NCBI GenBank assembly: GCA_964615935.1
Contig: CAZTTG010000055.1
Span: 1 to 39,953 of the forward strand
From: CAZTTG01 sp964615935
GTDB lineage: Bacteria; Planctomycetota; UBA1135; GCA-002686595
Direction of reading: 5' to 3'
Length of the DNA stretch: 39,953 nt
Shown: positions 17,453 to 26,120 of the stretch, piece after piece
How the letters are laid out: each line of letters begins with the position of its first letter
Position numbering within the stretch: the stretch's first letter is position 1
Position numbers and translations under genes: made by a program
Notes under the pieces: model-generated
Database searches by the model: none
What the model saw: only the letters and a program-made list of their open reading frames with translations
Told to the model about the DNA's origin: nothing

Positions 17453-19420
17453 ATGCAGATGACGAGAACGATCGCAGCGGCGGTGCTGGCAGGGACCCTG
17501 ACCTCGGGAGCCCTCGCGCAGGAGCCCGAGCCGGAGATCCTCGCCCAGCTGAACGCCATCGGCTACGCGGAGGACGAATCCCCGGACCCGCAGGAGCCCC
17601 TTCGCGCCCTGGGCTACGTGGGCTCGGGCGCCGTGTTCACGGACGAGGACGCCCCCACGTTCACCGCACTGACCGATGACGGGACCGTGCTCTCGGCGAC
17701 CCTCTACGACACGGGCTGGCTGATCCATCACCCGGACGGCGAGGTCCGCTGGCTCGGGGCGAGCGCGGACTCGCCTTGGCTGGAGCTCGGCGGAGAGGAC
17801 TTGGAGGCGAAGACGTGGGAGGAGCTCCTGGCCGTGGTGTTGGAGGACTGCTCCGGCCGCACAAACGTGGCCTTCGACGGGGGGCAGCCCTGGCGCATGT
17901 CGCGGGAAGGCCGCCAGATCGAGTACCACGCGATCCAGCACGGGGATGGTTGGCAGAAGTTCGCCAGTGAGCCCGGATGGCGCCTATGGCTGCGGATCGA
18001 CGGCTCACACGGGCTGCGCTGGCGTCCGCGCCTGCAGCGAGCGCGCGTCGGGGTCACCACCGAGGCGCTCAGCCCGCCCCTGGCCGCACAGCTCGGATTG
18101 CCGGAGGGCGAGGGCGTGCTGATCACCAGCGTGGTGCCCGGCGAGGCCGGCGAGCGGGCCGGCTTGAAGCGCTGGGACGTGGTGATCCTGATCGACGGCG
18201 TCTCCTCTCCGGAAGAGCACGCCCAGTCCCCGGCGAGCCAGGACTCGCTGCGCGCGGCGCTGCGGGTCCGCCAGCCCGGCGATCCGCTGCGGCTCAGCGT
18301 GATCCGCGGGGCCGCCCTGCAGGAGATCGAGCTCGAGGTGGGCGGCGAGCCGGTGAGGCTCCCCCGGATGGCGGCGCAGGAAACCCCGCGCGGCGGCGCG
18401 GACCGGGAGAGCATGCTGGCCGCCGCCCTGCTCGCGGCGCAGCAGGAGACCGATGACGTGCGCGCGCAAATCGCGCGGATCGACGAGAGCCTGGAAGGGC
18501 TGAAGCCCACCCAGACCAGCACCTACGATGCCCTGCAGCAGGAGCGGGACGAGCTGCACGCCCAGCTCGCCGATCTGGAGGCCCGCTCGACAGCGGAGCA
18601 GGAGGCCGACGAGCTGCGCGATCGCCTCGCGCAGATCGAGGAGCGCATGGGCGGGATGAAGCCGGCCCACTCGACGTACCAGCGGCTGCGGCAGGAGCGT
18701 GACGAGCTGCGCGCCCGGCTCGCCGATCTGGCAGCCCGACAGGCCCACTCGGCCGATCTCTACCGGTCGATTCGGGACGATGCGCGGCGCCATGAGTACG
18801 AGCGGGCGCTGCAGACCTTCGAGGAGATGGCGCGGCACCAGACCCCCGAGGAATTCGCCCGGGCCCAGGAGTACTACCGGCAGCTCATGGAGTCCCGCGA
18901 GAGGGCGGCCGTCGATGCCCTCCGGGAGCGGCAGGAGTACTACGACCGCATCGACATCCTCAGCGATCGCGAGCGCAACCAGCAGATCGGCGTGCTCGAG
19001 CGGGCCCTGTCCGAGCGCACCGACGTCGCCGACGAGCTGGCCGCCCACCTCGCCGAGATGGAGGCGCGCCTGACCGAGCGCATGCGCGAGCGGGACACCC
19101 TGGCGAACGAGTTCGAGCGGCACGCGATGGAGCTGGAGCAGCAGCTCGCCGCCCGCGACTCCATCGCGGGCGAGCTGGAGGCGGCCCTGCAGCGCGCCCA
19201 TCGCGACATGGAGGAGCACGCGGTGCGCGTCCAGCACATGGAGCAGGCCCTGGCGGAGCGCGAGCGGCAGCTCGCGATCATGGAGGAGGAGCGGCGGGCG
19301 GCCGTGGAGGGCCGGGCCACCATCGAGGAGCGGCTGGACCGGATCGAGAAGCGCCTGGAGCACGTGCAGGCCCTCCTGGAGAAGCTGCTCCAGGGTCGCA
19401 GCGGGGGGGCGCTCGACTAG
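17453..19420 (+). CDS. Secreted PDZ-domain protein with long C-terminal coiled coil
   Basis: 655 residues. A signal peptide (about 1-22, MTRTIAAAVLAGTLTSGALAQ region) implies export. A middle PDZ-like domain at about 200-305 contains GVLITSVVPGEAGERAGLKRW and DVVILIDGVSS, and ends near PGDPLRLSVIRG. From about 335 to 650 the protein is an almost unbroken heptad-rich, Glu/Arg-rich coiled coil. Its first part is an internal duplication: about 45 residues containing GLKPTQTSTYDALQQERDEL recur as GMKPAHSTYQRLRQERDEL. No protease triad is visible, so it is not an HtrA-type enzyme but perhaps a scaffold or stress sensor. It follows the ECF/anti-sigma pair by 19 bases and is probably co-transcribed. 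An ATG six bases downstream (17459) is an equally possible start. Confidence 0.8.
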   Translation: MQMTRTIAAAVLAGTLTSGALAQEPEPEILAQLNAIGYAEDESPDPQEPLRALGYVGSGAVFTDEDAPTFTALTDDGTVLSATLYDTGWLIHHPDGEVRWLGASADSPWLELGGEDLEAKTWEELLAVVLEDCSGRTNVAFDGGQPWRMSREGRQIEYHAIQHGDGWQKFASEPGWRLWLRIDGSHGLRWRPRLQRARVGVTTEALSPPLAAQLGLPEGEGVLITSVVPGEAGERAGLKRWDVVILIDGVSSPEEHAQSPASQDSLRAALRVRQPGDPLRLSVIRGAALQEIELEVGGEPVRLPRMAAQETPRGGADRESMLAAALLAAQQETDDVRAQIARIDESLEGLKPTQTSTYDALQQERDELHAQLADLEARSTAEQEADELRDRLAQIEERMGGMKPAHSTYQRLRQERDELRARLADLAARQAHSADLYRSIRDDARRHEYERALQTFEEMARHQTPEEFARAQEYYRQLMESRERAAVDALRERQEYYDRIDILSDRERNQQIGVLERALSERTDVADELAAHLAEMEARLTERMRERDTLANEFERHAMELEQQLAARDSIAGELEAALQRAHRDMEEHAVRVQHMEQALAERERQLAIMEEERRAAVEGRATIEERLDRIEKRLEHVQALLEKLLQGRSGGALD

Positions 19421-19435
19421 GGAATCGAGCGCCCC
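19406..19435 (+). terminator. 11-bp hairpin at the end of the PDZ/coiled-coil gene
   Basis: GGGGCGCTCGA (19406-19416) pairs perfectly with TCGAGCGCCCC (19425-19435). The 8-base loop contains the TAG stop. A second 7-bp stem (19441-19447 with 19456-19462) follows at once. There is no T-tract. The position at the end of the sigma operon favours a terminator or 3'-end stabiliser. Confidence 0.5.
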
Positions 19436-19489
19436 GGGGGGAGGGCCGCGGCTCAGGCCCTCGCGCCACTTGGGCCGATAGAGGCCCCG

Positions 19490-19804
19490 ATGAAGCCCTC
19501 CCCCGACCGCCATCGCGCCTCCTCCCCGCGCCAGTTCGACGTGGACGTGGTCACCCTGGACGGGGCCGTCGCCTCCGGCCGGACGCCGGCCCTGCGCCCC
19601 AGCGGCCTGGATCTGCCGACCGACAAGCTCTTCGAGCTCGGCACCCCCTGCGCCGCCCTGCTCCACCTCGAGGAGCGGGACCGGGGCGAGCCCCTGCGGC
19701 TCCCCGGCCGGGTGTCGCGCGTCGACGAGGCGGGGATCTCCCTCGTCTTCGGCGCCCTGGACGAGCAGTCCAGCCGCCGTCTCCACGCCCTCCTGGCCGG
19801 CTGA
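19490..19804 (+). CDS. Small PilZ-like protein
   Basis: 104 residues without signal peptide or membrane segment. The C-terminal two-thirds follow the PilZ beta-barrel pattern: PSGLDLPTDKLFELGTPCAA, an L-x-G-R-V-x-R-V strand, and GISLVFGALDEQSSRRLHALL, the usual closing strand and helix. The RxxxR and D/N-x-S-x-x-G residues that bind cyclic di-GMP are not clearly present (the second reads LRPSGLDL), so it may be a non-binding PilZ or a divergent one. It stands alone between two hairpins (19406-19462 and 19806-19825). GAGG precedes the ATG. The assignment rests on pattern similarity only. Confidence 0.6.
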   Translation: MKPSPDRHRASSPRQFDVDVVTLDGAVASGRTPALRPSGLDLPTDKLFELGTPCAALLHLEERDRGEPLRLPGRVSRVDEAGISLVFGALDEQSSRRLHALLAG

Positions 19805-19805
19805 G

Positions 19806-19825
19806 GGGCCGGCTCGCGCCGGCCC
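19806..19825 (+). terminator. 8-bp hairpin after the PilZ-like gene
   Basis: GGGCCGGC (19806-19813) pairs perfectly with GCCGGCCC (19818-19825) around loop TCGC, directly after the stop codon. It has no T-tract immediately after it, though GCTTGAAAAGC follows eight bases later. Confidence 0.45.
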
Positions 19826-19831
19826 GGGCGC

Positions 19832-19860
19832 TTGAAAAGCCCCCCGGGTATGAAAGACTC
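19832..19860 (+). promoter_or_regulatory. Possible promoter of the ABC/PDZ/FG-GAP operon
   Basis: TTGAAA (19832-19837) matches five of six bases of the -35 consensus. It is followed by an unusually AT-rich patch (TATGAAAGACT, 19849-19859). No clean -10 hexamer at 16-18 bases is visible, so the exact promoter is uncertain. It lies between the hairpin at 19806 and the ABC gene start at 19935. Confidence 0.3.
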
Positions 19861-19934
19861 GGGGCCGCGCGCGGACTGATGGGGAAGCCCTCCTGGCGAA
19901 CCCCGCCCGGCCCCGCGCGCCCGCCCCCCAGCCC

Positions 19935-21800
19935 ATGTCGATCCAGCTCGTCAGCGTCAGCCGGACCTTCGGTACCCAGGCGGCGCTGAAGGAGGTCTCC
20001 CTCGAGGTCCGGCGCGGGGACTGCTACGGCTTCATCGGGCACAACGGGGCCGGCAAGACCACCGCCATGCGCATCGCCCTGGGCCTGATCCGGCCCAGCG
20101 GGGGGCGCGTCCTGGTGGACGGCTTCGACGCGCGGGCCCACCCGCGCGAGGCGCGCGCCCGCATGGGCGGCCTGATCGAGGTGCCCGGCTTCCACCCGGG
20201 CCTTGGCGGCCCGCGCAACCTGGTCCTGCTCGCGCGCCTCCAGGGCCTGGACCGTGCCGCCGCGCGCCGCGAAGCCGGGAGGCTGATGGAGCTGATGGGC
20301 CTGGAGCACGCCGGGAGCAAGCCGGTGCGCGCCTACTCCCAGGGCATGCGCCAGCGGCTGGGGATCGCCCAGGCCCTGCTGGGCTCCCCGCCCTACGTGC
20401 TGCTCGACGAGCCCACCAACGGGCTCGACCCCGAGGGCATCGCCGAGATCCGCCGCGTGCTGCGAAGGCTGGGCCGCGAGGAGGCGACCACCGTCCTGAT
20501 CTCCAGCCACCAGCTCCACGAGCTCGCCGGCCTGTGCACCCGGGTGGGCGTGCTGCGCCAGGGAGAGCTGGTGGTGGAGGAGGAGACCGAGGCGCTCTTC
20601 GCGCGGGGCTCCGACCGCTACCTGCTCGACGCCCGGCCGCGCGCGAAGGCGGTCGAGGTGTGCGAGCGGATGGGGCTCGCCACCGACGGAGACGGCGCGG
20701 ACGCGCTGCGGATCGAGCTCGGCGAGCTCCCGCCCCAGGATCTGGCGCGCGAGCTGGTGGAGGCCGGCGTCGAGCTGGCCTCCTTCGCGCCGCGCCCGCC
20801 GAGCCTGGAGGAGATCTACCTGCGGTTCACCCGGGGTGGGGCCTCGGCCGAGGGTCGGCGCGCGCTCCCTCCCGACCGCCGGCCCGCCGCCGCCCCGAGC
20901 GCGCAATCCCCGCGGGAGACCCGCGCCCCGGGCCTGGGCACCCTTCGCGCCCTGCGCTACGAGCTGTCCCGGCTCTCGGCGCGGGCCGGCTTTCCCCTGC
21001 TCCTCGCCCTTCCCGCCCTGGTGGCGGTCCTCGACGTCCTGCGCCGCGCCTGGCAGGCGCGGGGCCTGCTCGAGAGGGTGGAGGACCAGGAGCTCTACAG
21101 CGCCACGGCGGTGACCGCCTTCGAGGGGGTGGGGGTCGGCCTGCGCGCCGCCCTGCCCATCGCCGCCGCCGTGGTGGCGGGGGTGGCCAGCCAGTCGCTG
21201 GCCGGCGAGCTCTCCCGGGGCACCCTGCGCAACGCGCTGCTGCGCCCCGTCCACCGGCTGGAGATGGCGGCCGGGAAGCTGCTGGGGGTCCTGGTCGCGG
21301 GGCTCGTCACCTACCTCGTGCTGGTGGCCGCGGCGCTGGTCGCCTCGACCGCTTGCTTCGACTTCGGCGACGTGGTCGAGGCCCTGCCCAACGGCGCGAC
21401 CTATCCCCTGGTGGCCGCGGACGAGCTGTGGCCCGAGCTGCGCCGGGCGCTCCTCGCGCCGCTCCTGCCCCTGGCGGCCTACGTCGGCCTGGGCTTCCTC
21501 GCCGGAGGGCTGGTGCGCGGCGGCGCCGGCGCCCTGGCCCTGGCCCTGGGCGCCCTGGTCTCCCTGGACCTCGCCCGCGCCTTCGCCCGCGGCCCGGGCC
21601 TGGAGGGCTGGCTGCCCTCGGCCTACCTGCCCTCGCCCCTGGGAGACACCTCCTTCCTGGGCTACTTCGCCGACGCGGCCGAGGGGGTGAGCAACGCGAG
21701 CTTCGCCTTCGCCGACACCGCCCTCCTGGTGCCCGGCCTGTGGCTCCTCGCCGCCTTCGCCCTGGCCTCGATCGGACTGCTACGCCGGGCGGTGCCGTGA
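19935..21800 (+). CDS. ABC-2 exporter with ATPase and permease fused in one chain
   Basis: 621 residues. The N-terminal ATPase (about 1-300) has Walker A GHNGAGKT at 35-42, signature YSQGMRQR at 134-141, Walker B LLDEPTNGLDP at 156-166 and the switch region SSHQLHEL. After a Pro/Ala/Arg-rich linker (about 300-345) comes a C-terminal ABC-2 permease (about 350-621) with six hydrophobic segments and the E-L-S-R-G-T-L-R-N-A-L-L-R-P hallmark. ABC-2 exporters normally have these parts on separate chains in this ATPase class, so the fusion is notable. The stop overlaps the PDZ lipoprotein start (TGATG), and two FG-GAP genes follow, so the substrate may be connected with the envelope. The substrate is unknown. 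Confidence 0.9.
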   Translation: MSIQLVSVSRTFGTQAALKEVSLEVRRGDCYGFIGHNGAGKTTAMRIALGLIRPSGGRVLVDGFDARAHPREARARMGGLIEVPGFHPGLGGPRNLVLLARLQGLDRAAARREAGRLMELMGLEHAGSKPVRAYSQGMRQRLGIAQALLGSPPYVLLDEPTNGLDPEGIAEIRRVLRRLGREEATTVLISSHQLHELAGLCTRVGVLRQGELVVEEETEALFARGSDRYLLDARPRAKAVEVCERMGLATDGDGADALRIELGELPPQDLARELVEAGVELASFAPRPPSLEEIYLRFTRGGASAEGRRALPPDRRPAAAPSAQSPRETRAPGLGTLRALRYELSRLSARAGFPLLLALPALVAVLDVLRRAWQARGLLERVEDQELYSATAVTAFEGVGVGLRAALPIAAAVVAGVASQSLAGELSRGTLRNALLRPVHRLEMAAGKLLGVLVAGLVTYLVLVAAALVASTACFDFGDVVEALPNGATYPLVAADELWPELRRALLAPLLPLAAYVGLGFLAGGLVRGGAGALALALGALVSLDLARAFARGPGLEGWLPSAYLPSPLGDTSFLGYFADAAEGVSNASFAFADTALLVPGLWLLAAFALASIGLLRRAVP

Positions 21801-22798
21801 TGACCCGCATCCTCGAGAGCCGGGCGCGCGCCGCCCGGGCGGCCGCCCTGCTCGGCCTGCTGGCCGGCTGCGCCTCCGAGCTGCCCCGGGCGGCCCCCGC
21901 CCTGGTGGACCTCGAGCAGCCCCTGGAGCGGATGGCCGAGCCGGACGACGAGGCCGAGCGGCGAGCGCTGGACCCCGGCGGCTTCACCGGCCTGTACGCG
22001 GGCGACGCGCGCGAGACGCTGTCGGCCATGCTGGACGAGCCCGAGGGCCTGGAGGTGACGCGGGTCGTCGAGAACTCGCCGGCGGCCGCGGCCGGGCTCG
22101 CGGAGGGGGACATCCTGCTCAAGGCGCGGATCGGCGCGGAGGCCGAGTGGATCGAGCTGGTCTGGGCCAGCCAGTGGCGGGAGCTCGAGCTGGCCGGCCG
22201 AGAGGGCGACTCGATCCTGGTCGTGTACGACCGGGCGGGAGCCCTCTTCGGGGCCTCGATCGAGGTGGAGGCGCGCCTGCAGCCGGCCGCCCGGGCCGAG
22301 ATCGAGCGCTTCCGCGAGGAGGAGCGCGTGGGCGCCGTCCTGCGCACCGCCACCGAGGTCGAGGCGCGCGCCGCGAACCTCGCCCCGGGCGGGGGCGCGG
22401 TGGTGGTGGGCCTCTCGCGCACCAGCCCCTGGCGCGCCGCCGGGGTGCGCTTCGGCGACCTGATCGTCGAGGTCGGGGGCGAAACCGTGGCGGATCCACG
22501 GATGGTGCTGGACGCGGTGCGACGCGCGCCGCAAGGAGAGCCCCTCACCCTGCTCGTCCTGCGCGAGGGGGAGCCCATCGAGATCGAGGCCTCCGCGTCC
22601 CGGCGCGCGCGCGAGTGGAAGCGCTTCGAGCTGCCCTTCCTGCTGTCCTTCGAGCGCGACCGGGAGCTCTCGGAGTGCTCGCTGCTCCTGGGCCTGGTGC
22701 GCTGGCGGCGCACGCCCGTGGCCTGGGACCTGCGGCTGCTGTGGGTGGCCGACGTGAGGCGCGGAGACGCCGATCGACTGCGGAGACTGGAGCACTGA
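21800..22798 (+). CDS. Lipoprotein with two PDZ-like domains
   Basis: 332 residues. A signal peptide ending in the lipobox LLAGC places the acylated Cys at 24. A first PDZ-like domain lies at about 50-155 (GLEVTRVVENSPAAAAGL, then EGDILLKARI). A second at about 170-265 has GAVVVGLSRTSPWRAAGV, FGDLIVEVGGETVADPRMV and LTLLVLREGEPIEIE. There is no protease domain, so it is likely a peptide-binding adaptor anchored in the membrane. The start and stop codons overlap the fused ABC gene and the first FG-GAP gene (TGATG at both junctions), so production is coupled to theirs. It may hold exported or surface proteins near the transporter; that is inference. Confidence 0.82.
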   Translation: MTRILESRARAARAAALLGLLAGCASELPRAAPALVDLEQPLERMAEPDDEAERRALDPGGFTGLYAGDARETLSAMLDEPEGLEVTRVVENSPAAAAGLAEGDILLKARIGAEAEWIELVWASQWRELELAGREGDSILVVYDRAGALFGASIEVEARLQPAARAEIERFREEERVGAVLRTATEVEARAANLAPGGGAVVVGLSRTSPWRAAGVRFGDLIVEVGGETVADPRMVLDAVRRAPQGEPLTLLVLREGEPIEIEASASRRAREWKRFELPFLLSFERDRELSECSLLLGLVRWRRTPVAWDLRLLWVADVRRGDADRLRRLEH

Positions 22799-24360
22799 TG
22801 ATCCGCGCCCTCTCGACGCTTCCCCTGCTCTTCGCCGCGCCGCTCGCGCCCGGCCAGTCGTCGGTAGCGCACGTGAGCTCGGCTCCCCTGCCGGACGGGC
22901 GCGCGGCCGACGCGGCCTGGGCCGGGGACCAGGACGGGGACGGGAAGGTGGACCTCCTCATCGCCTCCCACGAGGTGGGCCGGCCCTTCGCGCGCAGCCT
23001 GCGCGGGCACCTGGGGAGGGGAGAGGGCCAGGCGCGGCACCTCCCCTCCGAGCCGGACTTCCAGCTCGAGCTCACCCGCGACGTGGTGGCCTTCGCCCTG
23101 GCGGACGTGCACCCCGATCCCGGCCGCGAGGTGCTGCTCTTCACCGCCCGGGGCGTCTTCGCCTGGCGGCCGGGCGGGCCCGAGCGCGAGCGGGTGGTCC
23201 ACCTCCTCTCGGGCGACTTCCTGTGGCAGCTCCCGCACCCCGAGGCGGTCTTCGCCTGGAGCGCCGGGGTGGTGGACCTCGACGGCGACGGGCTGGACGA
23301 CGTCCTGCTGCCCGAGCCCGGGGGCTACCGCCTGGCGGTACAGCGACGCGATCGCGAGGCCGGCGCGTCCTTCGAGCTCCAGAGCCTCCTGCGCGTGCCC
23401 CTGGATCCCGACGGCGGGCTGGACCCCGATGCCGAGGGCGGGCGCGGGACCGAGCGGGGCGCGGTGCGCGTGCGCCTGGGCGAGGGCGAGGACGACGGCT
23501 CCTCCGAGAAGCTCCTCGCGGTGTCCGAGGCCGTGCCCACGCCGCGGCTCCTCGACTGGGACGGGGACGGCGATCGGGACCTCCTGGCGCAGTCGCCCCA
23601 GCGCCTGCACGTGTGGCTCCAGGAGCCGGGCGGCCGCTTCGAGGCGGACCCCGCCCGGAGCCTTCCGGTGCCCGTGCCCGGGGACTGGAGCCGGCGCCTG
23701 GACGCCTCCTTCAGCGCCCACGCCGAGGAGCTCTCGGGGGACGGGCGCGCCGACTACCTGGTCTTCGCCGGCGACCGCCGCACGGACTCGGTGCGCACCC
23801 AGAGCCTGCTCTTCCTGCAGGACGCCGCGAGCGAGCCCTCCTCGCTCTTCGGCGAGGAGGGGCGGCCCGGCCAGGTCCTGGTGCTGGCCGGCTTCGTGGT
23901 GCGTCCGCAGCTGGCCGACGTGAACGGCGACGGCCGGATCGACCTCGCGGTCAGCGTGGTGCGCCCCGACCTGATCGACCAGCTCCGCACCGTGGCCAGC
24001 GGGCGGCTCGAGGCGCGGATGTACGTCTACCTGAATCAGGGCGGCCGCTTCTCCAAGCGCCCCGACCTGGACCACGCCTTCCGCTACCCCCCGAGCCTGG
24101 GCCTCTTCACGGGCCAGTTCCTGGCGGACGTCACCGGCGACGGGGTGCGCGAGCTCCTCCTGCGCGACGAGCTCGGCCGGATCCGGCTCCTGTACGTGCG
24201 GCCGGACCGGGAGGGCCTCCGGGTCCTCGACCGACCCCTGTGGGAGTACTCCATCGAGGAGGGAGCCCGGGTGGTGCTGCCGCCCGAGGGCGGGCTGGGC
24301 GAGGACCGGATCCTGATCATCGAGCGCGGCCGGGTGCTCCTGGTGGAGCTCGTTCGATGA
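22798..24360 (+). CDS. Secreted FG-GAP/VCBS-repeat protein 1
   Basis: 520 residues with an N-terminal signal sequence (about 1-20, LSTLPLLFAAPLAPG). At least five calcium-loop repeats of the D-x-D-G-D-G-x-x-D type are visible: DQDGDGKVDLLIA, VDLDGDGLDDVLLPE, LDWDGDGDRDLLAQ, ADVNGDGRIDLAVS and ADVTGDGVRELLLRD. These are the blades of an FG-GAP beta-propeller, usually an extracellular calcium-binding or adhesive fold. No enzyme motif was recognised. GGAG seven bases before the ATG supports the start, which overlaps the lipoprotein stop by one base. The stop overlaps the second FG-GAP gene by four bases. The ligand is unknown. Confidence 0.85.
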   Translation: MIRALSTLPLLFAAPLAPGQSSVAHVSSAPLPDGRAADAAWAGDQDGDGKVDLLIASHEVGRPFARSLRGHLGRGEGQARHLPSEPDFQLELTRDVVAFALADVHPDPGREVLLFTARGVFAWRPGGPERERVVHLLSGDFLWQLPHPEAVFAWSAGVVDLDGDGLDDVLLPEPGGYRLAVQRRDREAGASFELQSLLRVPLDPDGGLDPDAEGGRGTERGAVRVRLGEGEDDGSSEKLLAVSEAVPTPRLLDWDGDGDRDLLAQSPQRLHVWLQEPGGRFEADPARSLPVPVPGDWSRRLDASFSAHAEELSGDGRADYLVFAGDRRTDSVRTQSLLFLQDAASEPSSLFGEEGRPGQVLVLAGFVVRPQLADVNGDGRIDLAVSVVRPDLIDQLRTVASGRLEARMYVYLNQGGRFSKRPDLDHAFRYPPSLGLFTGQFLADVTGDGVRELLLRDELGRIRLLYVRPDREGLRVLDRPLWEYSIEEGARVVLPPEGGLGEDRILIIERGRVLLVELVR

Positions 24361-26054
24361 GGGCCGCGGCGCTGGTCCTCGCGCTCGGCGCGATCCTGCC
24401 GCCGGCTCCCTCGGGCGCGCCGGCCCAGGAGCCCGGGCCGGCCCTGGAGCGGGCGCAGACCCTCGAGCCGGACTTCGAGGTGGCCGACCTGCGCCTGGCC
24501 GACCTCGACTCCGACGGCGCGGCCGAGCTGCTGGTGCTGGGCCGCGCGGGCGAGGTGCGCACCTTCGGCTGCCGCGAGGGGGCGCGGACCCTGGACCCGG
24601 AGCCGCTGGGCGAGCTGGGCCTGCCGCGGCCCGGCCGCAGCCTGGTGGCCCTGGGCGATCCGGCCGGGGCGGGGCGGCCGCGGCTGGTGGTGGCCGACTC
24701 CGCCGGCCTGTGGGAGTGCGCCCCCGGTCGCGACGGGGCCCTGGGGGAGGCCCGCCGCATCGGCCGGCGTCCCCGCTTTCCCCTGCGCACGGGCGAGCCC
24801 ACCTTCGCGCGGATCCTGCAGGACGTGAACCGCGACGGCCGGCTCGACCTGGTCATCCCGACCGCCGATCGCGTGGAGCTGTGGCTCAACCGGGCCGAGG
24901 CCGAGGCGGAGTGGGCGCTCTCGCTGGCGGCCTCCATCCCGGTGGAGGTCGACCGCAACGAGAGCCGCGACACCGGCGCCCTGTCCTTCATGCTGCGCAG
25001 CTCCTTCTCGGTGCCCGACCTCCAGACGCGGGACGTGGACGGGGACCTCGACCCGGATATCGTGGTGGTGGACGGACGCCGGCGCGCCTTCCACCTCCAG
25101 CGCCAGGACGGCAGCTACGCGCCCGAGCCGGACGTGGAGGTCGACCTCTCGATCTTCCAGGACACCACCGAGCCGGGGCGCTCGCGGCCGGGGCACACGA
25201 TGGTGCTCACCGACGACGCCACCTTCCACTCGGCCGACCTCGACGGCGACGGGATCCCCGACTACGTGATCGCCCAGGGCCGCAAGGTCTGGGTGTTCCA
25301 CGGCGGCGCCTCCGGTCCGCAGTTCGAGGAGCCTTCCAGCATCCTCAAGGCGGCCGAGGACGTGACCGCCCTGGCCATCGCCGACCTGAACCTCGACGGA
25401 TCGCCCGACCTCCTGCTGCTCAAGGTGCAGGTGCCTTCGGTGGCCATGCTGGTGCGCGGGGTGCTGGGGGACTGGGACATCGAGGTGATCGCCCTGGGGT
25501 ACGAGAACGAGGGGGACCGGACGTTCTCCCGGACTCCCACCCGGCGCGGGGAGCTGGCTCTCCGTCTGCCTCCTCTCCTCCGCATCCTGCGGCGGCCGGA
25601 CCGCTTCCTGAAGCGCTTCGAGGAGATCGGCCAGCGCTACCGGATCACCGCCGAGGCCGACCTCGACGGCAACGGGGTCTCCGATCAGATCCTGGCCGCC
25701 GAGGACCTCTCGGCGCTCCAGTTCTGGCTGGGGCGGGAGGGGGATCCGGGGCCCGAGGAGGGCTACAAGGGGCTCCTGCGCTGGCTCTTCTTCGAGGACC
25801 CCGACCGCACCTGGGACCTGGACCGGGTGGTGATGGCCATGGGCGACCTGGCCCAGCGCCGGCTGGCCCACCTGACCGGGGAGCGCGAGGCCGCGGGCCG
25901 GCTGGAGCTGCGCGATCCCGCGGAGTGGCGGCTCGAGGCCCTCCACGCCGGGGACGTGGACGGGGACGGGCGGGACGAGGTGCTCGCCGCCTACCGGGCC
26001 GCGGACGGCGAGGCCCGGGACCGGGTGGCGCTGGACCTGCTGCGGGTGCGCTGA
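24357..26054 (+). CDS. Secreted FG-GAP/VCBS-repeat protein 2
   Basis: 565 residues: signal sequence (about 1-24, ending APAQE) and seven D-x-D-G-type repeats, for example ADLDSDGAAELLVLG, QDVNRDGRLDLVIPT, RDVDGDLDPDIVVVD, ADLDGDGIPDYVIAQ, ADLNLDGSPDLLLLK, ADLDGNGVSDQILAA and GDVDGDGRDEVLAAY. Seven blades would complete a beta-propeller. It is a paralogue of the preceding protein but quite diverged, which argues for an old duplication kept together. No anchor or sorting signal is seen at the C-terminus. ATGA overlap with the previous gene makes it the last member of the tightly packed ABC/PDZ/FG-GAP unit; the next gene begins 66 bases later. Confidence 0.85.
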   Translation: MRAAALVLALGAILPPAPSGAPAQEPGPALERAQTLEPDFEVADLRLADLDSDGAAELLVLGRAGEVRTFGCREGARTLDPEPLGELGLPRPGRSLVALGDPAGAGRPRLVVADSAGLWECAPGRDGALGEARRIGRRPRFPLRTGEPTFARILQDVNRDGRLDLVIPTADRVELWLNRAEAEAEWALSLAASIPVEVDRNESRDTGALSFMLRSSFSVPDLQTRDVDGDLDPDIVVVDGRRRAFHLQRQDGSYAPEPDVEVDLSIFQDTTEPGRSRPGHTMVLTDDATFHSADLDGDGIPDYVIAQGRKVWVFHGGASGPQFEEPSSILKAAEDVTALAIADLNLDGSPDLLLLKVQVPSVAMLVRGVLGDWDIEVIALGYENEGDRTFSRTPTRRGELALRLPPLLRILRRPDRFLKRFEEIGQRYRITAEADLDGNGVSDQILAAEDLSALQFWLGREGDPGPEEGYKGLLRWLFFEDPDRTWDLDRVVMAMGDLAQRRLAHLTGEREAAGRLELRDPAEWRLEALHAGDVDGDGRDEVLAAYRAADGEARDRVALDLLRVR

Positions 26055-26076
26055 GGCGGCGGGGCCGACCAGGCGC

Positions 26077-26082
26077 TATCTT
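26077..26082 (+). promoter_or_regulatory. Possible -10 element (TATCTT) of the HD gene
   Basis: TATCTT, preceded by GC, lies 39 bases before the HD gene in the 66-base gap. It matches four of six consensus bases. No clear -35 is seen; read-through from the FG-GAP operon is equally possible. Confidence 0.25.
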
Positions 26083-26120
26083 GGGCCCGGCCGCGCGGAG
26101 CGGCCCCAAGGAGAAGAGCC

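Noticed and set aside
18490..18760. DNA-level repeats in the coiled-coil gene as a tandem-repeat or CRISPR-like array
   Set aside because: The similarity is at protein level with only two units and reflects a duplicated coiled-coil segment; no spacer structure is present.
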